64,000 nt of DNA, from NCBI GenBank assembly GCA_023386265.1, contig JAEWKA010000002.1:124001-188000 (forward strand), in the 5' to 3' direction. The stretch is from Bacillota bacterium. GTDB lineage: Bacteria; Bacillota; Clostridia; Oscillospirales; Oscillospiraceae. Of the stretch, positions 7,553 to 15,432 are shown in pieces. Under the pieces are notes generated by a model that was not told where the DNA came from, did no database searches, and worked only from the letters and a program-made list of their open reading frames with translations. Made by a program: the position numbers and the translations under genes. How positions within the stretch are numbered: the stretch's first letter is position 1; every line of letters starts with the position of its first letter.

Positions 7553-9040
7553 ATGTCTATGATAGATGTAAAAAACCTTAGCTTTGCCTATGAGGGCAGC
7601 TATGACAATATATTTGAAAACGTGAGCTTTCGCATTGATACCGACTGGAAGCTCGGTTTTACGGGGCGAAACGGAAGGGGAAAAACGACATTTTTGAAGC
7701 TGATTATGGGAAAATACCCATATCAGGGCACAATCTCCGCGAATGTTGACTTTGAGTATTTTCCGTTTGAGATTGAAGACAGAGCAACTGATACGATGGA
7801 CGTGATAAGCGAGATACTCGGGGATTTTGAAAACTGGCGGCTCATGCGTGAGCTGAATCTGCTAGAGGTTGCGGAGGATGTGCTTTATCGCCCGTTTTCG
7901 ACACTCTCTAACGGCGAACAAACGAAGGTGCTGCTCGCGGCACTGTTCCTCCACGAAAACAGCTTTCTTCTTATCGACGAACCGACAAACCATCTCGACA
8001 TTACGGCGCGAGAGACCGTGAGCCGCTACCTGAACTCCAAGAGCGGCTTCATACTCGTTTCGCACGACAGGGCGTTTCTCGATGGCTGTGTCGACCATAT
8101 AATGTCGATTAACAAAACTGACATTGAGATACAGAAGGGTAATTTCTCGTCGTGGTGGCACAACAAAGAGCTGCAGGACGGCTTTGAGATTGCGGAAAAC
8201 GAAAGGCTCAAAAAGGAAGTCAAAAGGCTTACCGAAACGGCAAGAGAAAAGGCCGAATGGTCGGCGTCGGCAGAAAAGCGAAAAATCGGCTTCGACCCTA
8301 AAAGCACTGAAAAGAACATCGGCCGAAGACCCGTGCAGGGAGCAAAGGCAAAGAAGATGATGTCAAGAGCAAAGTCCATCGAGGAACGTCAAGCGTCAGC
8401 CGTTGAAGAGAAATCGAAGCTCCTGAAAAACCTTGAAGATAGCGACGAGCTCAGACTCATCACGCTGAAATATCACTCAGAAAGGCTCATTGAGCTTCGA
8501 AATGTCAGCATTTCTTATGGAGAGAGAACTGCCTGCGAGGGCGTAAGCTTTGAAGTCAAGCAGGGTGATAGAATTGCCCTCGTTGGCAAAAACGGGAGCG
8601 GGAAATCAAGCCTCCTGAAGCTGATAAACGGCGAGTCCCTTGGCTATACAGGTGAGCAATATAGGGGCAGTCAACTGATAATTTCCTATGTATCGCAGGA
8701 AACGGCGCATCTTTACGGCGGCCTTTCCGACTATGCTCATGAGCATGGGCTTGACGAAAGCCTTTTTCGAGCGATGCTCCGCAAGCTTGATTTTTCAAGG
8801 ACGCAGTTTGATAAGGACATGGCGGATTTCTCGGGCGGGCAAAAGAAAAAGGTGCTCATCGCCGGAAGCCTCTCCCAGCGCGCGCACCTCTATGTATGGG
8901 ACGAACCGCTCAATTTCATCGACGTAATTTCGCGTATGCAGATTGAAAAGCTACTACTCGAATACAAACCGACACTCATTTTTGTCGAGCACGACAAAGC
9001 GTTCTGCCAGAATATCGCCACAAAGATTGTCGAACTATGA
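7553..9040 (+). CDS. Lsa-type ABC-F ATPase (ribosome protection)
   Basis: The 495-residue protein has two ATP-binding cassettes and no membrane segments. Cassette 1 has Walker A GRNGRGKTT, signature LSNGEQTK and Walker B FLLIDEPTNHLD. Cassette 2 has GKNGSGKSS, signature FSGGQKKK and Walker B LYVWDEPLNFID. A charged linker of about residues 190-310 joins them. The N-terminus, the phrase LYRPFSTLSNGEQTKV and the WDEPLN motif resemble Lsa proteins. Characterised Lsa members protect ribosomes against lincosamides, streptogramin A and pleuromutilins. ATG 7553 follows GGGAGG; earlier in-frame codons belong to the leader. The gene sits behind a promoter, mini-ORF and attenuator-like hairpin, consistent with drug induction. 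Substrate range is inferred. Confidence 0.88.
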   Translation: MSMIDVKNLSFAYEGSYDNIFENVSFRIDTDWKLGFTGRNGRGKTTFLKLIMGKYPYQGTISANVDFEYFPFEIEDRATDTMDVISEILGDFENWRLMRELNLLEVAEDVLYRPFSTLSNGEQTKVLLAALFLHENSFLLIDEPTNHLDITARETVSRYLNSKSGFILVSHDRAFLDGCVDHIMSINKTDIEIQKGNFSSWWHNKELQDGFEIAENERLKKEVKRLTETAREKAEWSASAEKRKIGFDPKSTEKNIGRRPVQGAKAKKMMSRAKSIEERQASAVEEKSKLLKNLEDSDELRLITLKYHSERLIELRNVSISYGERTACEGVSFEVKQGDRIALVGKNGSGKSSLLKLINGESLGYTGEQYRGSQLIISYVSQETAHLYGGLSDYAHEHGLDESLFRAMLRKLDFSRTQFDKDMADFSGGQKKKVLIAGSLSQRAHLYVWDEPLNFIDVISRMQIEKLLLEYKPTLIFVEHDKAFCQNIATKIVEL

Positions 9041-9226
9041 ACCGTTTTCAGGACAGCAAATTTCCCGTTGAGAAGCTATTAAAGAAAGATTACTGCCGAT
9101 CGCCGAGACAAGATTGGAGAGCACATTCAGATCATCATTATCGGGAACCTCCGCTGCGATGGCGATGGCAATCGTCGAGGCTATGTAGACGAGCTGAGCG
9201 CTGGGAATGCAGTTGAATTCTCCGAT
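9035..9226 (-). CDS. DUF6774-like small protein with apparent ATC start
   Basis: This minus-strand frame encodes 63 residues containing SAQLVYIASTIAIAIA, DDLNVLSNLVSAIGSNL and ASQREICC. It resembles the short DUF6774 proteins common in Clostridia (a hydrophobic helix, an acidic turn, a second helix, then Q-R-E). A very strong GGGGAGGTG site lies 7 bases upstream of an ATC codon at 9224-9226, exactly where an ATG is expected. An in-frame TGA lies just upstream, so no ATG, GTG or TTG can serve. It overlaps the end of the convergent ABC-F gene by 6 bp. It may be a real gene using a rare start, a start-loss pseudogene, or a sequence error. Function unknown. Confidence 0.6.
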   Translation of the reverse strand: MGEFNCIPSAQLVYIASTIAIAIAAEVPDNDDLNVLSNLVSAIGSNLSLIASQREICCPENGS

Positions 9227-9285
9227 AGCACATCACCTCCCCTTGCATATTTTATGCGCAAAGACATAGCAAGGATAAAAAAATG

Positions 9286-9360
9286 AAGCATCCCACCTTT
9301 AGGCGGGATGCTTTGAACGTATAATTGGGCGGTAGCAGTTGGAGTTGACCGCTACCGCCC
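9286..9360 (-). terminator. Tandem terminator hairpins after the ammonium transporter gene
   Basis: Two hairpins lie in series on the minus-strand transcript. The first is GGGCGGTAGC (9327-9336) with GCTACCGCCC (9351-9360). The second is a 12-bp stem (9286-9297 with 9302-9313) followed on the minus strand by a T-rich tail (TTCATTTTTTT). Confidence 0.75.
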
Positions 9361-9403
9361 GGGCTATGCGATTATTTAGTAAAGGAAAACAATGATTAAG
9401 TAA

Positions 9404-11422
9404 TTATTCTACGTCCTGCAGAGCGTCATAACCTTCTTCGCCGGTGCGAACCTTTACGACATTTTCGACATCATAGACGAAGATTTTGCCGTCGCCGATG
9501 TTACCGGTATAGAGCACGTTTTTCGCAGTTTCGATGACTGTTCTGACAGGAACCTTAGCAACAACGATTTCGACCTGTACCTTGGGCAGGAGATTGACCT
9601 CGGTCTCAATGCCGCGATAGAACTCGGTTTTGCCCTTTTGCATACCGCAGCCGAGAACCTGAGTGACGGTCATGCCGGTGACGCCGATTTCATTCATTGC
9701 AAGCTTGAGAGCTTCGAACCTGCTCTGCTTGATTATGATTTCTATCTTAGTAATCTTAATGTCGGAAGCAACGGCGGTTGCGGGCCTGGAGACGAGCTCA
9801 ACAGGGACAGCCTTATCGATGCTAACCGTTGGAGAGGCTGGAACGGAAACCTTTTTCGGAGTGTTGTAACCGAATCTCGCGAGCTGCTTGATGGGCGCAT
9901 TGTCGGCGGAATCAAAGTCAAGATCGCCTCTGATAAGCTGCTGGTCAGGATATGCCAGAACACCCATTTCTGGAATATCAAGACCTTCAAGCTCATCTTC
10001 GGGAGCAAGTCGAAGACCCCAAACCTTATCAAGAAGCTTGTAGAATATGAACGATACGCCGAAGCCATAGACGACAAGGACGGCTAAGCAGATAAGCTGG
10101 GCCACGAGTTGGGAAGCGTCGCCGTAGAACAGGCCGGTAACACCTCCGGCTACGCCGTTTATGCCATCGCCATATTTGCCATCTGCAAAAAGTCCCAAAG
10201 CGAGCATGCCCCAGAAACCGTTTACACCGTGGACAGAGATTGCGCCGACGGGGTCGTCGAGCTTGAACTTGTTCTCGAAGAAGGGAACAGCAAGGCAGAC
10301 AAGAATTGCGGCTACTATACCGATGATGGCTGCAGAGATGCCGTTTACGAATGCACAGGGAGCCGTGATAGCGACAAGACCTGCCAGAGTTCCGTTTGCC
10401 GTCATGGAGGGATCGGGCTTGCCGAACTTTGCCCACATATAGAACATTGCGACAAGACCGCCGACAGCACCTGCTATCATTGTGTTGGTCGCGACAACTG
10501 CGAGCCTGAAGTCAGATGCGTTCAGCGTGGAGCCCGCGTTGAACGAGAACCAGCAGAAGAACAGTATGATAGTACCGATTATAGCCATTGGAATGTTGTG
10601 ACCGGGGAAGGCTCTTGCTGTGCCGTCCCTTTTAAACTTGCCGATTCTGGGTCCCAGTACGATGGCTCCGGCCAGTGCAAGCATACCGCCCATGGAGTGG
10701 ACAACTGCGGAGCCTGCGAAGTCAACAACGCCGTGGCCTAAGCCGAATTTTGTGCCGAGAGTTGCAAGCCAGCCGCCGCCCCATACCCAGTTAGCAAAGA
10801 GCGGATACAGGAACATCGAAATAAAGAACGATGTGATTACGACTGCGGAATACTTTACACGTTCTGCCATTGCGCCGGTTGGAATCGTGACGGTCGTGTC
10901 CATAAACACCATCTGGAAGAAGAAGAGCGCATAGATACCGGCGTCATAAGTACCGCTTAGTGCAAAGCCTTTGTAGCCCATGATTCCGCCGAGACCCGGT
11001 ATTGAGAGCATAGTATTGAGCGCGGAGCCTCCGCTGCCTAGACCTATTGCTCCGCCGGAGCCGCCCATCTGTATAGCAAAGCCAACGAGAAAATAGCCGA
11101 CAGCGCCGACGAGGAAGACCATGAAGTTCATCGTCATCGTATGTGCGGCATTCTTTCCGCGGCAGAAGCCGCATTCAACCATTGCAAAGCCGCACTGGAA
11201 GAAGAAGACCATGAACGCGCAAATCATAATCCATGTGAAGTTCGCACCGAAGTACGCTTTGTTTGCCACAGTTGCGACGTCCTGAAGAGTTTCGTTGCCT
11301 GTCAACGCAACATAGGACGCACCGGTCGGGTCGGCTCCTTCAGCGCATGCAGTGATCGCGAAAAGGGACGCGACCAGCATTACAATGAGCAGTACGCCAA
11401 ACATCTTTTTGAATACTTTCAT
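9404..11422 (-). CDS. amt: Ammonium transporter fused to a PII (GlnB/GlnK) domain
   Basis: The 672-residue protein starts with a signal-peptide-like helix. An Amt channel of about eleven membrane helices follows over residues 45-470, with FFFQCGFAMVECGFCRGKN, DFAGSAVVHSMGG and GAISVHGVNGFWG, including the twin-His region. After a linker of about 90 residues, a complete PII domain occupies roughly the last 110 residues (MTVTQVLGCG, T-loop region, LLPKVQVEIVV, GDGKIFVYDVENVVKVRTGEEG). PII normally plugs or opens Amt in response to 2-oxoglutarate and ATP/ADP; here sensor and channel are one chain. The T-loop position of the uridylylated Tyr is Thr (YRGIETEV). The start at 11422 was chosen over upstream codons because GGGGTG precedes it. 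It is co-transcribed with a small membrane protein. Confidence 0.93.
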   Translation of the reverse strand: MKVFKKMFGVLLIVMLVASLFAITACAEGADPTGASYVALTGNETLQDVATVANKAYFGANFTWIMICAFMVFFFQCGFAMVECGFCRGKNAAHTMTMNFMVFLVGAVGYFLVGFAIQMGGSGGAIGLGSGGSALNTMLSIPGLGGIMGYKGFALSGTYDAGIYALFFFQMVFMDTTVTIPTGAMAERVKYSAVVITSFFISMFLYPLFANWVWGGGWLATLGTKFGLGHGVVDFAGSAVVHSMGGMLALAGAIVLGPRIGKFKRDGTARAFPGHNIPMAIIGTIILFFCWFSFNAGSTLNASDFRLAVVATNTMIAGAVGGLVAMFYMWAKFGKPDPSMTANGTLAGLVAITAPCAFVNGISAAIIGIVAAILVCLAVPFFENKFKLDDPVGAISVHGVNGFWGMLALGLFADGKYGDGINGVAGGVTGLFYGDASQLVAQLICLAVLVVYGFGVSFIFYKLLDKVWGLRLAPEDELEGLDIPEMGVLAYPDQQLIRGDLDFDSADNAPIKQLARFGYNTPKKVSVPASPTVSIDKAVPVELVSRPATAVASDIKITKIEIIIKQSRFEALKLAMNEIGVTGMTVTQVLGCGMQKGKTEFYRGIETEVNLLPKVQVEIVVAKVPVRTVIETAKNVLYTGNIGDGKIFVYDVENVVKVRTGEEGYDALQDVE

Positions 11423-11473
11423 TTTTCTACACCCCATCTTTAATATAATGAACAAATTGCTATTTGTTTTCGA

Positions 11474-11776
11474 CTATGACTTAGCTTTCTTTTCCTTTTT
11501 GAAATTGCTCCATGAGAAGGTTGAAGTCTGTTTATAAACCTCTGCCTTGAGTCTCCTGACGGAAATTAGATACCTTATTCCAAGGAAGACTATTACCGCC
11601 CCGAAAACAGCTCCCGGGATTTGATTTGAAAGTACGGGAATAGTGATGCCGTTAACCAAACTGTAAACGCTGAAAGCTGTGCCGAGGAGAATAATTACGA
11701 TTGACACGATAAAGAGCGTTATGATCGGGATGACCTTTTCTTTTCCCACATACGGTGAGGATGCCTGATTCTTCAT
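11474..11776 (-). CDS. Small two-helix membrane protein upstream of amt
   Basis: The 100-residue protein has two hydrophobic segments (about 15-40 and 50-70) and a basic C-terminus ending KKEKKAKS. I do not recognise a family. It has a strong AAAAGGAGG site and sits 51 bp before the amt-PII gene on the same strand, downstream of a long leader with terminator-like hairpins. It is therefore probably co-regulated with ammonium uptake. A role as an accessory subunit of the transporter is only a guess from position. Confidence 0.7.
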   Translation of the reverse strand: MKNQASSPYVGKEKVIPIITLFIVSIVIILLGTAFSVYSLVNGITIPVLSNQIPGAVFGAVIVFLGIRYLISVRRLKAEVYKQTSTFSWSNFKKEKKAKS

Positions 11777-11797
11777 ACTGGAACCTCCTTTTAATTA

Positions 11798-11850
11798 ATA
11801 AAAACGGGGTCTAACCGACAGCCGCAATTCCGGCTGCTCGATTTGACCCC
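11798..11850 (-). terminator. Leader terminator/attenuator hairpin before the amt operon
   Basis: On the minus strand GGGGTC (plus 11845-11850) pairs with GACCCC (11806-11811) and CAGCCG with CGGCTG inside it, followed by a GTTTTTATT tail. It lies directly upstream of the ribosome binding site of the first gene, so it must be read through or melted for expression. Confidence 0.6.
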
Positions 11851-11937
11851 TTTGTCATATACAAGTGCGATATATATCAATATATGCACCTGTAGCGCTA
11901 TTTTGTTTTTCGAAAATTTTGTTTATGAACATTTTTG

Positions 11938-11972
11938 ATAAAAATAGGCGCTGTAAATCTCTTTACAGCGCC
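11938..11972 (-). terminator. First leader hairpin: 11-bp stem with U-tract
   Basis: GGCGCTGTAAA and TTTACAGCGCC (11947-11957, 11962-11972) form a perfect 11-bp stem with a 4-base loop, followed on the minus strand by TATTTTTAT. It starts only about 7 bases after the predicted transcription start of the promoter at 11986-12014. It could also end the cooT transcript. Confidence 0.65.
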
Positions 11973-11985
11973 CTTGCTTGAGGAA

Positions 11986-12014
11986 ATAATAAGTTACCCG
12001 CCCGAATTTGTCAA
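11986..12014 (-). promoter_or_regulatory. Near-consensus promoter upstream of the amt operon
   Basis: On the minus strand TTGACA (12009-12014) and TATTAT (11986-11991) are spaced 17 bp. The interval 11777-12093 thus holds a promoter, two terminator-like hairpins and a leader of about 200 bases. I see no gene in it. Confidence 0.7.
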
Positions 12015-12093
12015 GGCTTTTTCCGAAAAATGAAATCAGGTTTGTTCTATAGACTGAAAAACGGCAAGATTATTGAAAGAAAACTAGAAAAAT

Positions 12094-12285
12094 TCACTGT
12101 TTCCCCTCAATAAAAATTACATTTCTGTTGAGGTCGATACTCTTAAGTAAACCTTCGATTACGGTCTGCGTGCCCAGAAGTGTCGTGAGTCTGACCGTGT
12201 CCCCCTCGACGTTAACATTCGTTATTCTGTCAGTGATGAATTTTTCACTGCCGCCGCCGACGTCATATGCTGTTGAAAGACACAT
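12094..12285 (-). CDS. cooT: CooT-like small nickel-binding protein
   Basis: The 63-residue protein begins MCLSTAYDV and continues into a compact beta-rich fold (VNVEGDTVRLTTLLGTQ). The Cys directly after the initiator Met and this length match the CooT family, whose dimeric founder binds nickel through that Cys for CO dehydrogenase maturation. The start has a TAGGAGG site lying in the end of the upstream gene. It is the second gene after a histidine-rich protein, separated by 1 bp, supporting a metal-handling pair. No CO dehydrogenase gene lies in the window, so the enzyme served is unknown. Confidence 0.8.
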   Translation of the reverse strand: MCLSTAYDVGGGSEKFITDRITNVNVEGDTVRLTTLLGTQTVIEGLLKSIDLNRNVIFIEGKQ

Positions 12286-12286
12286 T

Positions 12287-12568
12287 TTATTTACCTCCTA
12301 GGAGCTTGAGTGCCTCGGCGAGCTTTTCGTTGCCGTGGTCATAATAGTGTAGCGCTTCTGCGACTAGCTTTGCCTCTCCGGCTTTTCCTGCGCTCTCAAG
12401 AGAGTGGTAAAGCTCATGCAAATCCTCGCCGTGGTGACGGTTATGCTCGAGCATATAGTTCAAAAGGGCAAGGTTTTCGTCCGCCGAAGGAGCTTTATGT
12501 TCTTCACCACAGCTGCAATGCTCGTGTGTATGCTCATGCTCGTGAATGTGAGTGTGATCGTCATGCAT
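12287..12568 (-). CDS. Histidine-rich metal-binding protein
   Basis: The 93-residue protein has an N-terminal metal-binding tail (DDHTHIHEHEHTHEHCSC) followed by a small helical domain (LLNYMLEHNRHHGEDLHELYHSL). Its His/Glu/Cys content suggests binding of nickel, cobalt or zinc. It is the first gene of an operon with cooT (1-bp gap) and has its own promoter and an AGGAGG site. By position and composition it resembles the function of CooJ or other His-rich nickel stores, though CooJ carries its His stretch at the C-terminus. The exact family is not recognised. Confidence 0.8.
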   Translation of the reverse strand: MHDDHTHIHEHEHTHEHCSCGEEHKAPSADENLALLNYMLEHNRHHGEDLHELYHSLESAGKAGEAKLVAEALHYYDHGNEKLAEALKLLGGK

Positions 12569-12618
12569 ATAAAAATTCCTCCTGAAATTAAAACTTAAAA
12601 TTATAACTGTCTAAAGAT

Positions 12619-12647
12619 ATTATAAGACTAAATCTCAATATTTTCAA
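12619..12647 (-). promoter_or_regulatory. Promoter of the His-rich protein/cooT operon
   Basis: TTGAAA (12642-12647) and TATAAT (12619-12624) on the minus strand are spaced 17 bp, about 50 bp before the start codon. Confidence 0.7.
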
Positions 12648-12675
12648 CCCTCCCCGGGGGTTAGCAAAAGATTTC

Positions 12676-12713
12676 TGCCCGCAGAGGAAAAACGGGAATT
12701 ACCTCTGCGGGCA
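12676..12713. terminator. Hairpin after nifU
   Basis: A perfect 12-bp stem (12676-12687 with 12702-12713) around a 14-base loop lies just downstream of the nifU stop. The following U-tract is short, so terminator strength is uncertain. Confidence 0.5.
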
Positions 12714-12736
12714 CATAAGGGGGAGTTACACACAAA

Positions 12737-13165
12737 TTATTCGCATTCTGAGCAGTCGCCGTCGCATTTTGGTCTGTATTCTTCGGGCATGGTTTCGCCG
12801 CGCTTGGTGTAATAATCAAGCATCGCGGTTCTTACGCCTTCCTCCGCAAGGACGCTGCAATGCATCTTAACAGGGGGCAGCCCGTCGAGTGCCTCGGCGA
12901 CAGCCTTGTTCGTAAGCTTGAGAGCCTCGTCAATGGTTTTGCCCTTTATCATCTCGGTTGCCATGGAGCTCGTCGCAATTGCGGCACCGCATCCGAAGGT
13001 GTTGAACTTCGCGTCGGTGATGACGCCGTCGTCAATTTTGAGGTAAATCTTCATTATATCGCCGCATTTTGCGTTTCCGACTTCACCTATCCCGTCCGCG
13101 TTTTCAATTTCGCCGACATTGCGCGGATTTGAAAAGTGGTCCATTACTTTTTCACTGTATAACAT
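12737..13165 (-). CDS. nifU: NifU/IscU-type Fe-S cluster scaffold protein
   Basis: The 142-residue protein begins LYSEKVMDHFSNPRNVG and carries the three cluster-ligand cysteines: NAKCGDIMK, NTFGCGAAIA and VKMHCSVLAEE. It assembles Fe-S clusters from sulfur delivered by the desulfurase and passes them to apo-proteins. The C-terminus adds a Cys-rich tail (KCDGDCSECE). The start at 13165 follows GGAGG; an upstream in-frame ATG at 13195 lies within the nifS gene and lacks a site. It is the last gene of the nadA-nifS-nifU operon, 2 bp after nifS. Confidence 0.93.
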   Translation of the reverse strand: MLYSEKVMDHFSNPRNVGEIENADGIGEVGNAKCGDIMKIYLKIDDGVITDAKFNTFGCGAAIATSSMATEMIKGKTIDEALKLTNKAVAEALDGLPPVKMHCSVLAEEGVRTAMLDYYTKRGETMPEEYRPKCDGDCSECE

Positions 13166-13167
13166 GG

Positions 13168-14340
13168 TTATTTTACCTCCTTCATCTTTTTCCAAACAGG
13201 GGACATATTTCTGAGTCTTTCCACAATCGGAGGCAGTTTTTCTAAAATGTAATCGATTTCTTCTTCCGTGTTATATTCACAGAGACTTAAGCGCAGAGAA
13301 CCGTGCGCGACCTCGTGAATAAGCCCGATAGCAAGCAGGACATGGCTCGGATCAAGAGAGCCCGAAGTGCACGCTGAGCCAGAGGAGGCGCAAATGCCCT
13401 GCATATCGAGCATCATCAGAAGGCTTTCGCCTTCGATGCCCTTAACGGAAACATTCACGTTGCCCGGCAGTCTCTTTTCTCTGTCACCGTTCAAAATGAC
13501 TTCGTCGAGCTTAAGAAGTCCGTCGATGAGCTTGTCTCGAAGTACCTGAACCTTCGGCATATTTACGGACATATTATCGTAGGCTTCTTTTAAAGCCGCC
13601 GCCATGCCGACGATTGCGGGCATATTTTCGGTTCCGGCGCGCTTTCCGCGCTCCTGAGCGCCGCCCTCGATGATTGCGGTTATCGGAATACCTCTCCTGA
13701 CAAACAGGACGCCTGCGCCCTTGGGACCGTGGAACTTATGTGCAGACAGCGACAGCATATCGATGTTTTGTTCTTTTACGTTTATGGGAAGGTGTCCCGC
13801 CGCCTGAACGGCGTCTGTATGGAAGAATACTCCCTTTTCCTTGCAGAGCGCTCCGATTTCGGCTATCGGCTGGATAGTTCCGATTTCGTTGTTTGCATAC
13901 ATGATGGTTACAAGCGCCGTATCGGGGCGTATTGCCGCGGCAAGGTCCTCGAGCCTTACGATACCGTTTTCATGCACGTCAAGCAACGTTATCTCATAGC
14001 CCTCTTTTTCCAGCTTTTTTAGCGTATGGAGGACGGCGTGATGCTCGATTTTGGTTGAGATTATGTGCTTTTTGCCCTTCTTGGCTCCTAATATCGCCGC
14101 GGTGACTATCGCCTGATTGTCCGCTTCGCTGCCGCCCGAGGTAAAGATTATCTCGCTCGGCTCCGCGCCTATAAGATCAGCAATTGTCTTTCTTGCGGCA
14201 ATTAGCAGTTTTGCCGCTTCCTGACCTATGTGGTGAGGACTGGAGGGATTGCCGTAGGTTTCCGTAAAACACGGAAGCATTGCGTCAAGTGCGGTCTGAC
14301 TCATTTTCGTAGTAGCCGCATTGTCTGCATAAATGATCAT
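13168..14340 (-). CDS. nifS: Cysteine desulfurase (NifS/IscS type)
   Basis: The 390-residue PLP enzyme starts MIIYADNAATTKMS, with the PLP-lysine in LSAHKFHGPKG and the mobile-loop cysteine in CASSGSACTSGS. It converts cysteine to alanine and passes persulfide sulfur to the scaffold. The ORF extends 69 codons further upstream, but AAAGGGAG precedes ATG 14340, the family start. It lies between nadA and nifU. In many Firmicutes a NifS-type desulfurase is paired with nad genes because quinolinate synthase needs a 4Fe-4S cluster. Confidence 0.95.
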   Translation of the reverse strand: MIIYADNAATTKMSQTALDAMLPCFTETYGNPSSPHHIGQEAAKLLIAARKTIADLIGAEPSEIIFTSGGSEADNQAIVTAAILGAKKGKKHIISTKIEHHAVLHTLKKLEKEGYEITLLDVHENGIVRLEDLAAAIRPDTALVTIMYANNEIGTIQPIAEIGALCKEKGVFFHTDAVQAAGHLPINVKEQNIDMLSLSAHKFHGPKGAGVLFVRRGIPITAIIEGGAQERGKRAGTENMPAIVGMAAALKEAYDNMSVNMPKVQVLRDKLIDGLLKLDEVILNGDREKRLPGNVNVSVKGIEGESLLMMLDMQGICASSGSACTSGSLDPSHVLLAIGLIHEVAHGSLRLSLCEYNTEEEIDYILEKLPPIVERLRNMSPVWKKMKEVK

Positions 14341-14366
14341 TTCGATTCTCCCTTTCAATTTCTTAA

Positions 14367-15281
14367 TTATCCTAATTCGATCATTCGATCGATGCAGTGT
14401 TTTGCTTTTAATCTTGTATCCTCGTCGAGCTCGATAATTTCTCCGCCTGTGCCTTTCACGCAATTGAACACATCGGTCAACGTCGTGACCTTCATGTTGT
14501 GGCAGACAAGGTCGATTGAGAGAGGATAGAAGTCCTTGTTCGGACATTCGTATTGGAGATGCTCAAGTATGGCAAGTTCAGTTCCTATAATAAATTCCTT
14601 TGCGTCGGATTTTTTCGCATAATTCATGATTGCTGTGGTGGAGCCCACAAAGTCGGCAGCCTCGGTTACATCGGAAAGGCACTCGGGATGGACTAGAAGC
14701 AGAGCTTCGGGATGTAGGGCTTTCGTTTTTCTTACTTCCCTCATTCCCGCCCGCAGATGCGTAGGACAACCACCCTGTAAAAGTTTAAAGTTCTTTTCGG
14801 GGAGCTGTTTTGCTACCCATGCGCCAAGCTGCTTGTCGGGAATGAAAAGAATGTTTTTATTCGGAAGTTTGCCGACAATCTTAACTGCCGAGGACGAGGT
14901 CACGCAGACATCGCAGACCGTTTTAAGCTCAGTAGAAGTGTTGATATAGCAGACAACTGTATAATCGGGGTACTGCTGTTTAACCTGCTCGATGAGATCC
15001 TTGTCCATCTGCTCTGCCATCGGACAACCCGCGAGAGGATTTGCGAGATAAACTGTCTTATCCGGCGAAAGAATTTTCACTGTTTCCGCCATAAAACGAA
15101 CGCCGCACATGATAACGGTCTTCTGCGGGGCTTTGGACGCTTCAACACTGAGCCCGAACGAATCGCCGGAAAAATCGGCTATCTCGGTTATCTCCCTTGC
15201 CTGATAGGCATGGGCCAGGATGCATATATCTTTTTCCTTTTTCAGCCTCAGGATCTCATTCTGAAGCTCTGTGATACCCAT
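14367..15281 (-). CDS. nadA: Quinolinate synthase NadA
   Basis: The protein of about 304 residues condenses iminoaspartate with dihydroxyacetone phosphate to quinolinate for NAD synthesis. The three cluster cysteines are visible in IMCGVRFMAE, CVTSSSA and LVHPECLSDV, with HAYQAREI at the N-terminus. The start is uncertain among GTG 15290, TTG 15287 and ATG 15281; ATG is preferred. nadB and nadC are absent from the window. Being first in an operon with nifS and nifU, behind an IscR-like operator, ties NAD synthesis to Fe-S supply. Confidence 0.93.
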   Translation of the reverse strand: MGITELQNEILRLKKEKDICILAHAYQAREITEIADFSGDSFGLSVEASKAPQKTVIMCGVRFMAETVKILSPDKTVYLANPLAGCPMAEQMDKDLIEQVKQQYPDYTVVCYINTSTELKTVCDVCVTSSSAVKIVGKLPNKNILFIPDKQLGAWVAKQLPEKNFKLLQGGCPTHLRAGMREVRKTKALHPEALLLVHPECLSDVTEAADFVGSTTAIMNYAKKSDAKEFIIGTELAILEHLQYECPNKDFYPLSIDLVCHNMKVTTLTDVFNCVKGTGGEIIELDEDTRLKAKHCIDRMIELG

Positions 15282-15344
15282 TTTCAACACATCCTTCTCG
15301 CCTTTTGCTGAGTTGCGTAACCGCCTACAGCAATAAATCTGTAT

Positions 15345-15392
15345 ATCCTATAGGACTAATAGGATTATAGCATTTGTTTATTGTCCTGTCAA
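15345..15392 (-). promoter_or_regulatory. nadA-nifS-nifU promoter with IscR/Rrf2-type operator
   Basis: A perfect TTGACA-N17-TATAAT promoter (15387-15392, 15364-15369, minus strand) is immediately followed by an inverted repeat ATCCTAT-N7-ATAGGAT (15345-15365). The repeat touches the -10 element and spans the transcription start. A related repeat occurs in the promoter of the adjacent IscR-like gene. Confidence 0.75.
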
Positions 15393-15432
15393 TACCGACG
15401 AACCACTTTTTCCCTTAGTCAGATATATTTTG

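Noticed and set aside
10109..10741. 210-codon plus-strand open frame opposite the amt-PII gene
   Set aside because: It lies wholly inside a clearly recognised gene on the other strand, is Cys-rich in a nonsensical way, and has no ribosome binding site or family resemblance.
11806..11972. Possible ANTAR-target double hairpin in the amt leader
   Set aside because: ANTAR targets have two hexaloops with A at position 1 and G at position 4. Here the loops are GAGA and GAATTG, so the rule is not met; kept only as a generic two-hairpin leader.
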